A stretch of 46,735 nt of DNA from Clostridia bacterium (GTDB taxonomy: Bacteria; Bacillota; Clostridia; Oscillospirales; CAG-272). The notes under the pieces are model-generated. The model did not search any database. It was not told the origin of the DNA and was given only the letters and a program-made list of their open reading frames with translations. The stretch is from the NCBI GenBank assembly GCA_017472305.1, contig JAFUQP010000001.1:1-46735 (forward strand), read 5' to 3'. The translations under genes and the position numbers were made by a program. Below are positions 1-7,343 of the stretch, in pieces. Numbering within the stretch: position 1 is the first letter of the stretch; every line of letters starts with the position of its first letter.

Positions 1-575
1 AGAATCATCTGGTCACCGGTGTATGCGTGAACGGTGGTCATGATACCGCTCTGGATAGGAGCGTAGTCGTTAAGAGCCTTTGCCATAGGAGCAAGGCAGT
101 TTGTAGTACAAGAAGCAGCGGAGATGATCTTGTCATCAGCGGTGAGAGTCTTCTCGTTAACAGAGTAAACGATAGTCTTGAGGTCCTTGCCTGCGGGAGC
201 AGAGATAACTACCTTCTTTGCGCCTGCGTTGATGTGAGCCATGGACTTGTCCTTAGAGCAGTAGAAGCCGGTGCACTCGAGAACAACGTCAACGCCAAGC
301 TCGCCCCAAGGGCAGTTAGCTGCGTCCTTCTCTGCATAGATCTTAATGGTCTTGCCGCAAACGGTGATGCTGTTCTCCTCCTCGTTAGCCGAAACGGTGT
401 CAGCAAACTCGTACTTACCCTGTGCGGTGTCGTACTTAAGAAGATGTGCGAGCATCTTTGCGCTGGTGAGGTCGTTGATAGCTACGATTTCATAGCCCTC
501 AGCACCGAACATCTGTCTGAATGCGAGACGACCGATACGGCCGAAGCCGTTGATAGCAACCTTAACATTTGCCAT
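1..575 (-). CDS. gap: Glyceraldehyde-3-phosphate dehydrogenase, type I (3' end outside window)
   Basis: Glycolytic NAD-dependent enzyme that converts glyceraldehyde 3-phosphate to 1,3-bisphosphoglycerate in the cytoplasm. The frame opens at ATG 575 with [20 protein letters not shown], the classic N-terminal Rossmann NAD-binding motif. The catalytic block [12 protein letters not shown] lies near residue 150, with the nucleophilic Cys in SCTTNC. About 191 of the usual ~335 residues are present before the frame runs off the left edge. The start is supported by GGAGG (written on the minus strand) 8-10 bases upstream. A consensus-like promoter and a perfect hairpin lie in the leader at 624-681. 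The gene is transcribed away from the folate operon. Confidence 0.97.
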   Translation of the reverse strand, partial: MANVKVAINGFGRIGRLAFRQMFGAEGYEIVAINDLTSAKMLAHLLKYDTAQGKYEFADTVSANEEENSITVCGKTIKIYAEKDAANCPWGELGVDVVLECTGFYCSKDKSMAHINAGAKKVVISAPAGKDLKTIVYSVNEKTLTADDKIISAASCTTNCLAPMAKALNDYAPIQSGIMTTVHAYTGDQMI

Positions 576-623
576 TTTGAGTGTCCTCCAAAATATAAAA
601 ATTTAATAAAAAACAAATCTTTC

Positions 624-644
624 GTGTGAAAATCTCTTTCACAC
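624..644 (-). promoter_or_regulatory. Perfect inverted repeat at the 5' end of the gap transcript
   Basis: GTGTGAAA (624-631) and TTTCACAC (637-644) are perfect complements around a 5-base loop. From the predicted start site near 646, the hairpin would occupy the first ~22 bases of the gap mRNA. It could stabilise the message or act as a repressor operator in DNA; the sequence does not decide between these. Confidence 0.65.
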
Positions 645-652
645 CATTCTAG

Positions 653-681
653 ATTATATCACATTTAGCATCTCTTTACAA
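653..681 (-). promoter_or_regulatory. gap promoter (TTGTAA-17-TATAAT)
   Basis: On the minus strand TTGTAA (681-676) is followed after 17 bases by TATAAT (658-653). This is a strong sigma-A type promoter about 80 bases upstream of the gap start codon. Confidence 0.8.
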
Positions 682-789
682 GAGGTTTGCTAAATTTTTA
701 TCAATTTCGTAATATATTTTAAAATTTCTTCTCTTTTTCCCTGCTGTTTTGTTTATTTTCGCTTTTTTTGTATTTTTCTTCTGTGCTAC

Positions 790-818
790 TTGAATTTCAG
801 GCTCGTTTGTGATATACT
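790..818 (+). promoter_or_regulatory. Promoter of the folT-folC operon (TTGAAT-17-TATACT)
   Basis: TTGAAT (790-795), a 17-base spacer and TATACT (813-818). The predicted start near 825 puts the whole THF aptamer (856-955) in the leader. Confidence 0.8.
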
Positions 819-855
819 TTTAGTTGTGGCGATATTACGCCGAAAATTTATAATT

Positions 856-955
856 AACAGAGTAGGAAGATACGCGTTTAGTGCCGTGTGGACGGGGAGT
901 TGTCATACGGACGAATGGGCTTTGCCCTGCGGTGTGTTTTCCGCATCCCACTGTT
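856..955 (+). promoter_or_regulatory. Tetrahydrofolate (THF) riboswitch aptamer
   Basis: The P1 strands AACAG (856-860) and CTGTT (951-955) pair perfectly. Between them are the conserved blocks of the THF (folT) riboswitch: GAGTAG, then CGCGTTTAGTG, GGACGGGGAGTTGTC, CGAA, and GCGGTGTG leading into CCGCATCCCACTGTT. These match the published aptamer in order and spacing. The gene downstream is the folate transporter folT, the expected target. The expression platform appears translational: see the hairpin at 987-1029. Confidence 0.92.
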
Positions 956-986
956 ACCATAGGAGTAATGCCGAGGCATTAGACTA

Positions 987-1029
987 TACCCCCACGGTAC
1001 AGAGTGAGAAAATCTGTAAAATGGAGGTA
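987..1029 (+). promoter_or_regulatory. Shine-Dalgarno-sequestering hairpin of the THF riboswitch
   Basis: TACCCCCA (987-994) can pair with the folT ribosome binding site TGGAGGTA (1022-1029) at 7 of 8 positions. The same hairpin is closed internally by TACAGA (998-1003) with TCTGTA (1013-1018), all six pairs matching. Folding this stem would hide the folT ribosome binding site, so control is likely at translation initiation. A separate small hairpin, AATGCC-GA-GGCATT (967-980), sits between aptamer and platform. Confidence 0.7.
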
Positions 1030-1036
1030 TTTTTTT

Positions 1037-1603
1037 ATGAAAAAAGCGCAGCTTCCCCTGCAGCTTGCCGTCGCGCTCTCTATGCTCGCGGCAATAAGCA
1101 TCATACTAGGCAAGTATCTTGCCTTTGGCATTGGTAACGTACTCAGGTTCAGCTTTGAAAACCTGCCTATCGCCTTTGCGGGAATTGCCTTCGGTCCGAT
1201 TGCAGGTGCTCTTGTCGGTGCGGTTGCCGACCTTATCGGGTGCCTGCTTGTAGGCTACGAGATTAACTGGCTTGTAACGCTCGGAGCTGTGGCGGTTGGA
1301 CTTATCAGCGGTCATTCGGCTACGGTATTAAAGAAATTTCTGCCTCGCCATGAGGCTTTGACTGTAATTATTTCAGTCATGGCAGCTCATATTATCGGCT
1401 CGGTGTTGATAAAGACCGTAGGACTTGCGGCATATTACGCAATGCCGTTCCATATTCTTTTGCTTTGGCGGCTTCTTAACTATGCGATAGTTGGCGGTCT
1501 TGAGTGCCTTTTACTGATACCGCTTATGAGAAGCCGCGGAGTAAAAAGGGAGATTGCAAGAATCATGCCAAGGCATCGCGAAAGGAAGGAAGAGCAAAAA
1601 TAA
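1037..1603 (+). CDS. folT: ECF transporter S component for folate, FolT
   Basis: 188-residue integral membrane substrate-binding subunit of an energy-coupling-factor transporter. It takes up folate using a shared EcfA-EcfA'-EcfT module, which is not encoded in this window. Five to six hydrophobic helices are visible, and RFSFENLPI near residue 37 matches the FolT signature. The start at ATG 1037 is chosen because GGAGGTA lies 8 bases upstream; an upstream in-frame start at 1004 would lie inside the riboswitch platform. The stop TAA overlaps the folC start. Folate specificity is supported independently by the THF riboswitch upstream and folC downstream. Confidence 0.92.
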   Translation: MKKAQLPLQLAVALSMLAAISIILGKYLAFGIGNVLRFSFENLPIAFAGIAFGPIAGALVGAVADLIGCLLVGYEINWLVTLGAVAVGLISGHSATVLKKFLPRHEALTVIISVMAAHIIGSVLIKTVGLAAYYAMPFHILLLWRLLNYAIVGGLECLLLIPLMRSRGVKREIARIMPRHRERKEEQK

Positions 1604-2886
1604 TGATGACATACACCGAAGCACTCGAATATATTCACGGAATAAGCTGGACCTTCTGCAAGCCCGGACTTGAGAGAATAAGGGAGCTTTGCGACAGGCT
1701 CGGAAACCCCGAAAAGGAATTGAAGTTCATACACGTCGCAGGCACCAACGGCAAGGGCTCGACCTCGTCAATGCTCTCCGAGGTGCTATGCAAGGCGGGC
1801 TATCGCACGGGACTGTACACCTCGCCTTATATTCGCCGCTTCAACGAGAGAATGAGGGTTAACGGCGAGGATATTTCAGACGGGGCGCTTGCAGAGATAA
1901 CCGAATACGTAAGGCCTATTGCCGATTCTATGACCGACAAGCCTACCGAGTTTGAGCTTATAACGGCTATCGCCTTTGAGTTCTTCAAGCGCGAGAGGTG
2001 CGAGGTGGTGGTGCTGGAGGCAGGTATGGGCGGAAGGCTCGATTCGACGAACATTATACGCAACCCGCTTCTTTCTATTATCACCGGAATAGCGCTTGAC
2101 CACACTGCGTTCCTTGGCGACACGGTAGAAAAGATTGCGGGGGAGAAGGCAGGAATAATCAAGGACACATCTCCCGTTCTATACGGCGGAAGGGACGAGG
2201 CGGCATACTGCGTTATAAAAGAGGTCGCCGAGGAGCGCGGCTCAAGTATATCAAGGCTTGAGCACGGCAGAATTTCGGTAGAGCACACAGACCTATCAGG
2301 CACCGAATTTTCATACAAGGATAGATGTGGGCTTAAAATCAAGCTTCTCGGACTGTATCAGCCGACAAACGCTTCCCTCGTATGCGAGGCGGTGGATATT
2401 CTCCGAGAGAGAGGGCTGAAAATTCCCGAGGACGCTCTCTACGAGGGACTCTTATCGGCAAGGTGGCCTGCAAGATTTGAGGTGATTTCCAAAGAGCCGA
2501 CCGTCATTTTCGACGGAGCGCACAACCCCGAGGGAATTGCCGCGGCGGTTGAGAGCATCTCTCGGTATTTTGACAGAAAAATCTGTGTTCTTTCGGGTGT
2601 GCTTCGCGACAAGGACTACGTGACAATAGCCAAAGATATCTCAAAGGTTGCCGAGCGAGCCTTTACTGTAACTCCCGACAATCCGAGGGCACTTACTGCC
2701 GAGGAATATGCCGAGGTGCTTCGTACAGAGGGAGTCGAGGCTACTGCAACCTGCGGCACGCGCGACGCGCTCAGGCTCGGTATGAAATACGCAGAGGAGC
2801 ATCGGACAGCCCTCTGCTGTCTTGGCTCGCTCTACACCTACGGCGAGGTTATTTCCTCGCTCGAGGAGCTGAACGAAACAAAGTAA
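1603..2886 (+). CDS. folC: Folylpolyglutamate synthase / dihydrofolate synthase
   Basis: Cytoplasmic Mur-ligase-family ATPase of 427 residues that adds glutamate to folates, trapping them in the cell; some members also join dihydropteroate to glutamate. Visible motifs are the P-loop HVAGTNGKGST (44-54), LYTSPYIRRFNER, EAGMGGRLDSTN, ALDHTAFLGDT, EKAGIIK and the C-terminal FDGAHNPEG. The start overlaps the folT stop (TAATG at 1601-1605); a second ATG at 1606 is equally possible. GGAAGGAAGAG lies just upstream. Co-transcription with folT under the riboswitch couples import to polyglutamylation. No other folate biosynthesis gene is nearby, so the main role may be salvage. Confidence 0.96.
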   Translation: MMTYTEALEYIHGISWTFCKPGLERIRELCDRLGNPEKELKFIHVAGTNGKGSTSSMLSEVLCKAGYRTGLYTSPYIRRFNERMRVNGEDISDGALAEITEYVRPIADSMTDKPTEFELITAIAFEFFKRERCEVVVLEAGMGGRLDSTNIIRNPLLSIITGIALDHTAFLGDTVEKIAGEKAGIIKDTSPVLYGGRDEAAYCVIKEVAEERGSSISRLEHGRISVEHTDLSGTEFSYKDRCGLKIKLLGLYQPTNASLVCEAVDILRERGLKIPEDALYEGLLSARWPARFEVISKEPTVIFDGAHNPEGIAAAVESISRYFDRKICVLSGVLRDKDYVTIAKDISKVAERAFTVTPDNPRALTAEEYAEVLRTEGVEATATCGTRDALRLGMKYAEEHRTALCCLGSLYTYGEVISSLEELNETK

Positions 2887-2967
2887 TTTAATTTTCCCGC
2901 AAATAACGAAAAACCGAATAATTTCTTCCCACGTGTCGATAATAAAGAAAAAAACGGGGGTATTTTT

Positions 2968-4260
2968 ATGGAAAAATGCAAATACAAAATCGAATGTGTG
3001 AGTGCGCGAGAGATACTCGACTCGCGAGGCAATCCGACTCTTGAGGCAAGTGTGTTCCTTGAGTGCGGAGCTGTTGGAGTCGCGTCGGTTCCCTCGGGTG
3101 CTTCCACGGGTATTCACGAAGCGCACGAGAGGCGCGACGGCAATCCCGAACGCTTCGGCGGCAGAGGCGTGCTCGAGGTTACTCATACTGTGAGGGGCGA
3201 AATATGCGAGGCGCTTTCAGGGCACTCGGCATATTCACAGTCCTCGGTCGACGGAAGGCTTATCGCCCTCGACGGAACCGAGAACAAATCGCGGCTTGGC
3301 GCGAATGCAACCCTCGCCGTTTCTCTCGCTAATGCGAGAGCCGTAGCTATTGCAGACGGAGAGGAGCTGTACCGCTCTCTCGGAGGTGTAGGCGCGAGGA
3401 GAACGCCGGTGCCGATGTTCAATATTCTGAACGGCGGCTTGCACGCCGATAACAATCTTGAAATACAGGAGTTTATGATAATGCCCGTGGGGGTTGAATC
3501 ATTCACCGAAAGGCTTCGGTGCGGCGCGGAAATTTATGCTATACTCGGCAAAATCTTAAAGAAGCGAGGACTTTCGACCACGGTCGGCGACGAGGGTGGA
3601 TTCGCACCGTCGCTTTCGTCTGATGAGGAAGCGCTCGAGCTTATAGTCGAGGCTATAGAGGCGAGCGGGTACGGCACCGAGAAGGTGAAAATCGCACTTG
3701 ACGCGGCATCAAGCGAGTGGTACACCGACGGTGGATATAAGCTCCCGAAGTCGGGACGCAGAACGAGTGCCGCGGAGCTTATCTGCTACTACGAAAGTCT
3801 CGTCGGAAGCTACCCTATTATCTCAATCGAGGACGGGCTTGCCGAGGACGATTTCGAGGGCTGGCAGGCTCTTACAGAGAGGCTTGGCAAGAAAATTATG
3901 CTTGTTGGCGACGACCTGTTCGTAACAAATCCCGAAAGGCTTGAATACGGCATCAGACATTCGCTCGGCAACGCGATACTGATTAAGCCAAATCAGATAG
4001 GCACGCTCACAGAAACGCTTGACGTAATTTCACTTGCAAGAGAGAACGGATACAAATTCATAATTTCACACCGCTCGGGTGAAACCGAGGACAGCTTTAT
4101 CTCCGACCTTTCGGTTGCAACGAATGCACCCTTTATAAAGGCAGGCGCGCCCTGCCGCAGTGAGAGAGTGGCAAAGTATAACCGACTTTTAAAAATTGAA
4201 AGAGAGCTTGGCTGCAATGCAAGAGGCTCTGATTTCTGCTGCGAAAGCACGGACCAATAG
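2968..4260 (+). CDS. eno: Enolase (phosphopyruvate hydratase)
   Basis: Glycolytic enzyme that dehydrates 2-phosphoglycerate to phosphoenolpyruvate; 430 residues, full length. Motifs include [62 protein letters not shown] (metal ligands), [21 protein letters not shown] and [10 protein letters not shown], which together are diagnostic. The usual N-G-G-S-H is N-G-G-L-H here, and Asn-Val-Asp-Phe-Gln is Asn-Leu-Glu-Ile-Gln, so this is a somewhat divergent enolase. A GGGGG ribosome binding site lies ~10 bases upstream. The 81-base gap after folC shows no clear terminator or promoter, so read-through from the folate operon is possible. Confidence 0.96.
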   Translation: MEKCKYKIECVSAREILDSRGNPTLEASVFLECGAVGVASVPSGASTGIHEAHERRDGNPERFGGRGVLEVTHTVRGEICEALSGHSAYSQSSVDGRLIALDGTENKSRLGANATLAVSLANARAVAIADGEELYRSLGGVGARRTPVPMFNILNGGLHADNNLEIQEFMIMPVGVESFTERLRCGAEIYAILGKILKKRGLSTTVGDEGGFAPSLSSDEEALELIVEAIEASGYGTEKVKIALDAASSEWYTDGGYKLPKSGRRTSAAELICYYESLVGSYPIISIEDGLAEDDFEGWQALTERLGKKIMLVGDDLFVTNPERLEYGIRHSLGNAILIKPNQIGTLTETLDVISLARENGYKFIISHRSGETEDSFISDLSVATNAPFIKAGAPCRSERVAKYNRLLKIERELGCNARGSDFCCESTDQ

Positions 4261-4297
4261 TTCTCGTGTCGCGGCAAGCAATTCTTGCGTTATGGCA

Positions 4298-4333
4298 AAA
4301 AATTAGCAGAGAATCGCTTCTCTGCTAATTTTT
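4298..4333. terminator. Bidirectional terminator between eno and pcrA
   Basis: AAAATTAGCAGAGAA (from 4299) pairs perfectly with TTCTCTGCTAATTTT (to 4332) around the loop TCGC (4314-4317). A-rich and T-rich flanks make it usable from both convergent genes. Confidence 0.9.
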
Positions 4334-4352
4334 GTTTACATTTTCGTGCTAT

Positions 4353-6755
4353 TCATAGTTTTTTAAGCTTGGCGAAGGTTGCCATAAGCTTCTTCGTCTG
4401 ACCGTTGTCAAAGCATACCTCGTAGAGAATATCACCGCCCATATCGCGTGCTGACACGATAGTACCCGCACCGAATATCGAGTGGGTTACCCTCGCTCCC
4501 GGAGCAAACCTCATAACCCCAAAATCGTCGGGAGAGGCGTGGCGCTTCTCCGTCATTGTATCGGGGGTACGGCGAAGCTCCCGCGACAGCTCGAAGAGCT
4601 GCTCGCCCCTCGGTCTTGTCGGAGCGGTGTATGCTCGCGGCGGTGCCTTCCTCGGAGCATCATGCTCGATAAGGCGCGCGGGTATTTCCTTAAGAAACCT
4701 TGAGGGTGCGCCGTAGGAGCTTCTTCCGTAAAGAAGGCGGTTTCTTGCCGAGGTGAGGTAGAGCCTTTCCTTTGCGCGGGTTATTGCAACGTAGGCGAGT
4801 CTGCGCTCCTCGCTCATTTCCTCACTTTCACCTATGCTCTGCTGAGATGGGAATATTCCCTCCTCCATTCCTGCGATAAATACCACGGGAAATTCAAGTC
4901 CCTTTGCCGAGTGAACAGTCATAAGCGTTACAGCATCTGCCGACTCGTCGTATTTATCGACGTCGGATATGAGCGCTATCTCCTCAAGAAGCCCTGCGAG
5001 CGTCGGCTCGGTTTCGCTCTCGGAGCATCTTACCTCGTATTCTATCGCAGCTCCGATAAGCTCCTTGACGTTTTCAATCTTGCCCTCGCCCTCGAAGCCC
5101 TCCGCCTTCAGCATTGCCTCATAGCCCGAATCGGCAAACAGTGCGGTGATTATTTCCGAGGGAAGCGTTTTTTCGCTCTTTATTCTCTCCATCATCTCGG
5201 TAAAAGCGTAGAGCTTATCGGCGCTCTTTGCAAGTGCCGTAAACTCCGAGGCGCGGCGCATAACCGCATACATTGAGAGAGAAAGCGCGTTTCCTATCTG
5301 CTCAATTGCATCAACGGTTGCCGCACCGATTTTTCGCTTCGGCTCGTTGATTATTCGCTTCAGTCGAAGGTTATCCTCGGGAGATGCCAGCACGGAAAGA
5401 TATGCTATCATATCCTTGACCTCTTTGCGGTCATAGAATCCCATATCGCCGACTACCCTGAACGGAATTCCGCTCTTTGCAAAGCTCGTCTGAAGCGTTC
5501 TTCCAAGCGCGTTAATTCTGTAAAGAACCGCGTAATCGGAGTATTTTCTGCCCTCGGTGCGAATTCCCGAGGCAATTTTATCCAGTATATATCTGCCCTC
5601 GTCGCCGCCGTCCTCCGCCTCACGGCAGAAAATCTTCGAGCCTTCGCCCTTATCGCACCACAGCCTCTTTTCGTGACGGCTCTCGTTATTTTTAATAACG
5701 GCATTTGCCGCATCGAGAATGTTGCCCGTGGAGCGGTAGTTCTGCTCGAGCTTCACGACGGTTGCGTCGGGATAGGTCTTATCAAAATTAAGAATATTCT
5801 CTATAGTCGCTCCGCGGAAGCGGTATATACTCTGGTCGTCGTCGCCGACTACCATTATATTTCTGTACTTGTCAGAGAGGAGCTTTGTGAGAACGAACTG
5901 CGCGTAGTTTGTGTCCTGATACTCGTCAACAAGAACGTAACGGAATTTGTTCTGATAGTATTCCAAAACCTCTCTGTCAGTCTGCAAAAGCTCTACGGTC
6001 TTCATAATAATATCGTCAAAATCTACGGCATTGTAATCCGCCAGCTTCTTCTGATACAGCTCGTAGATTCTCAGAATATCCTTGCCGCGCACGTCGCGGG
6101 TTGCGTCATAGTCAGCCACTCCGACAAGCTCGTCCTTTGCCATACTGATAGCATTTCCCACAGTCTTGACCGAAAGGCGCTTTTCGTCGATTTCAAGCTC
6201 CTTCATACATATCGAAATCAGGCGCTTCTTATCGTCGGTATCATAAATTGAGAAGCCCTCGCGGTATCCGAGTCGCTCACCGAATTTCCGAAGAATTCTT
6301 ACGCACACCGAGTGAAACGTGCCTGACCAGATGGAGTCTGCAATGCTCTCGTCCTCGAATGAACGGAGAAGCCTGTCCTTGATTTCTCTTGCCGCCTTAT
6401 TTGTGAAGGTTATTGCAAGCACCTGCCAAGGCGGTGTGGGCTCCGAAATGAATTCGGGAAGGATAGCCTCGATTTCATCGAGTGTGAGTGAGGCGGCAGA
6501 CTCAAGAGCGGATATCTCGCCCTCGCCGATATAGTCGGGGCAGCTCTCGTCAAAATAGGCGTTGCCGTATTTTATAAGATATGCAATTCTGTTTACGAGA
6601 ACAGTGGTTTTCCCGCTTCCCGCACCCGCAAGAACCAGAAGCGGCCCCTTCGCGGTGAAAACCGCGCGGCACTGCTCGGGATTGAGCGAGGCTCCGTAGA
6701 CCTTGTCAAAGAGCGCGCGCTTCGCCTTTAGGTATTTTTCAGTATAATCCTGCAT
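4353..6755 (-). CDS. pcrA: ATP-dependent DNA helicase PcrA/UvrD
   Basis: Superfamily 1A 3'-5' helicase of 800 residues acting in repair and replication restart. Canonical motifs appear in order: the Q motif LNPEQ, motif I VLAGAGSGKTT (41-51), Ia LAITFTNKAARE, II DEYQDTN, III VVGDDDQSIYRFRGA, IV LEQNYRST, V TVHSAKGLEFPVVF and VI EERRLAYVAITRA. The C-terminal tail (GARVTHSIFGAGTIV) is the PcrA RNA-polymerase-binding tudor-like domain. Residues ~63-109 between motifs I and Ia form an acidic insertion about 40 residues longer than in Bacillus PcrA. Only a weak ribosome binding site (AAGTAAGG) precedes ATG 6755. Confidence 0.96.
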   Translation of the reverse strand: MQDYTEKYLKAKRALFDKVYGASLNPEQCRAVFTAKGPLLVLAGAGSGKTTVLVNRIAYLIKYGNAYFDESCPDYIGEGEISALESAASLTLDEIEAILPEFISEPTPPWQVLAITFTNKAAREIKDRLLRSFEDESIADSIWSGTFHSVCVRILRKFGERLGYREGFSIYDTDDKKRLISICMKELEIDEKRLSVKTVGNAISMAKDELVGVADYDATRDVRGKDILRIYELYQKKLADYNAVDFDDIIMKTVELLQTDREVLEYYQNKFRYVLVDEYQDTNYAQFVLTKLLSDKYRNIMVVGDDDQSIYRFRGATIENILNFDKTYPDATVVKLEQNYRSTGNILDAANAVIKNNESRHEKRLWCDKGEGSKIFCREAEDGGDEGRYILDKIASGIRTEGRKYSDYAVLYRINALGRTLQTSFAKSGIPFRVVGDMGFYDRKEVKDMIAYLSVLASPEDNLRLKRIINEPKRKIGAATVDAIEQIGNALSLSMYAVMRRASEFTALAKSADKLYAFTEMMERIKSEKTLPSEIITALFADSGYEAMLKAEGFEGEGKIENVKELIGAAIEYEVRCSESETEPTLAGLLEEIALISDVDKYDESADAVTLMTVHSAKGLEFPVVFIAGMEEGIFPSQQSIGESEEMSEERRLAYVAITRAKERLYLTSARNRLLYGRSSYGAPSRFLKEIPARLIEHDAPRKAPPRAYTAPTRPRGEQLFELSRELRRTPDTMTEKRHASPDDFGVMRFAPGARVTHSIFGAGTIVSARDMGGDILYEVCFDNGQTKKLMATFAKLKKL

Positions 6756-6937
6756 TTTTTAGCCTTACTTTCGTTATATTTCGCTAAGCCGCAAAGAGGT
6801 TCGTAAAAGTTACTCCGTTTTTCGAAGTGCCTTATATCGAATTTTGCAGCCGACGTCTTACGTCGCTCTTCTGCGATATACAAATCCACTACAAATTCCC
6901 GACCTTACGGCATGCGTTTTTATCGCTTCATTTTGGG

Positions 6938-7086
6938 TTTTCCACAATTCGAAATGTTGAAAATGTGGAAAACTTTTTGTCGAAAAATTGCCAAAAACCC
7001 CGTTTTCTCGTCGATAAAAGTCGGACTCAACCAAAGTTTTCCACATTTCAGTGGCATTTTTAACATCCGAAGACGAGTTTTCAACA
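6938..7086. promoter_or_regulatory. Cluster of DnaA-box-like 9-mers
   Basis: Five words close to the DnaA box TTATCCACA lie in 149 bases: TTTTCCACA at 6938-6946 (+), TTTTCAACA at 6955-6963 (-), TTTTCCACA at 6964-6972 (-, directly abutting the previous one), TTTTCCACA at 7037-7045 (+) and TTTTCAACA at 7078-7086 (+). Each differs from the consensus by one or two bases. No dnaA or dnaN is nearby, so this is a candidate DnaA-titration or regulatory cluster rather than oriC. Confidence 0.4.
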
Positions 7087-7277
7087 AAACTCTCCTTTTC
7101 CGTTATTTGAGCAAAAAGGCTTCGTTTTTCCGAGTCCTGCATTTTTTTACGGCATTTCTTTCTGCCGCTGTTTTTCGGGGTGGACAAGTTCGCAATTTAG
7201 GCGAAAACATTCTCTTGACTTAGCAGTGCAGCGAAAAGAAGAAGCTCTGCTGTGTGTTTTCTGCCGCCTGTGTATTT

Positions 7278-7318
7278 TGACAAGGCTTATTAACGCAGAG
7301 GGCAAACAAGCCTTGTCA
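7278..7318. terminator. Stem-loop downstream of ygiQ
   Basis: TGACAAGGCTT (7278-7288) and AAGCCTTGTCA (7308-7318) are perfect 11-base complements with a 19-base loop. Position fits a 3' end structure for ygiQ, but there is no long U-tract in that direction, so it may be a stability or processing element. Confidence 0.5.
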
Positions 7319-7343
7319 TTTCGGATTAAGTGTAAAGTGTTGT

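Larger units (their letters stand above)
6756..7343. other. 590-base intergenic region between ygiQ and pcrA
   Basis: Open frames exist on both strands but they overlap each other, have no ribosome binding sites and translate into low-complexity Phe/Lys/Trp-rich text created by repeated TTTTCCACA-type words, so I do not call a gene. The region contains the DnaA-box-like cluster (6938-7086) and a stem-loop (7278-7318). The pcrA promoter must lie at its left end but no good -35/-10 pair stands out. Confidence 0.6.

Noticed and set aside
27-629. Plus-strand open frame opposite gap
   Set aside because: It is antisense to an unambiguous gap coding sequence and has no recognisable motifs.
6858-7187. 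Open reading frames on both strands in the ygiQ-pcrA gap
   Set aside because: They overlap each other, lack ribosome binding sites, and their translations are Phe/Lys/Trp-rich text produced by repeated TTTTCCACA-type words.
6756-7343. Chromosomal origin at the DnaA-box cluster
   Set aside because: No dnaA, dnaN, rpmH or parAB nearby and no clear AT-rich 13-mer array; kept only as a DnaA-site cluster.
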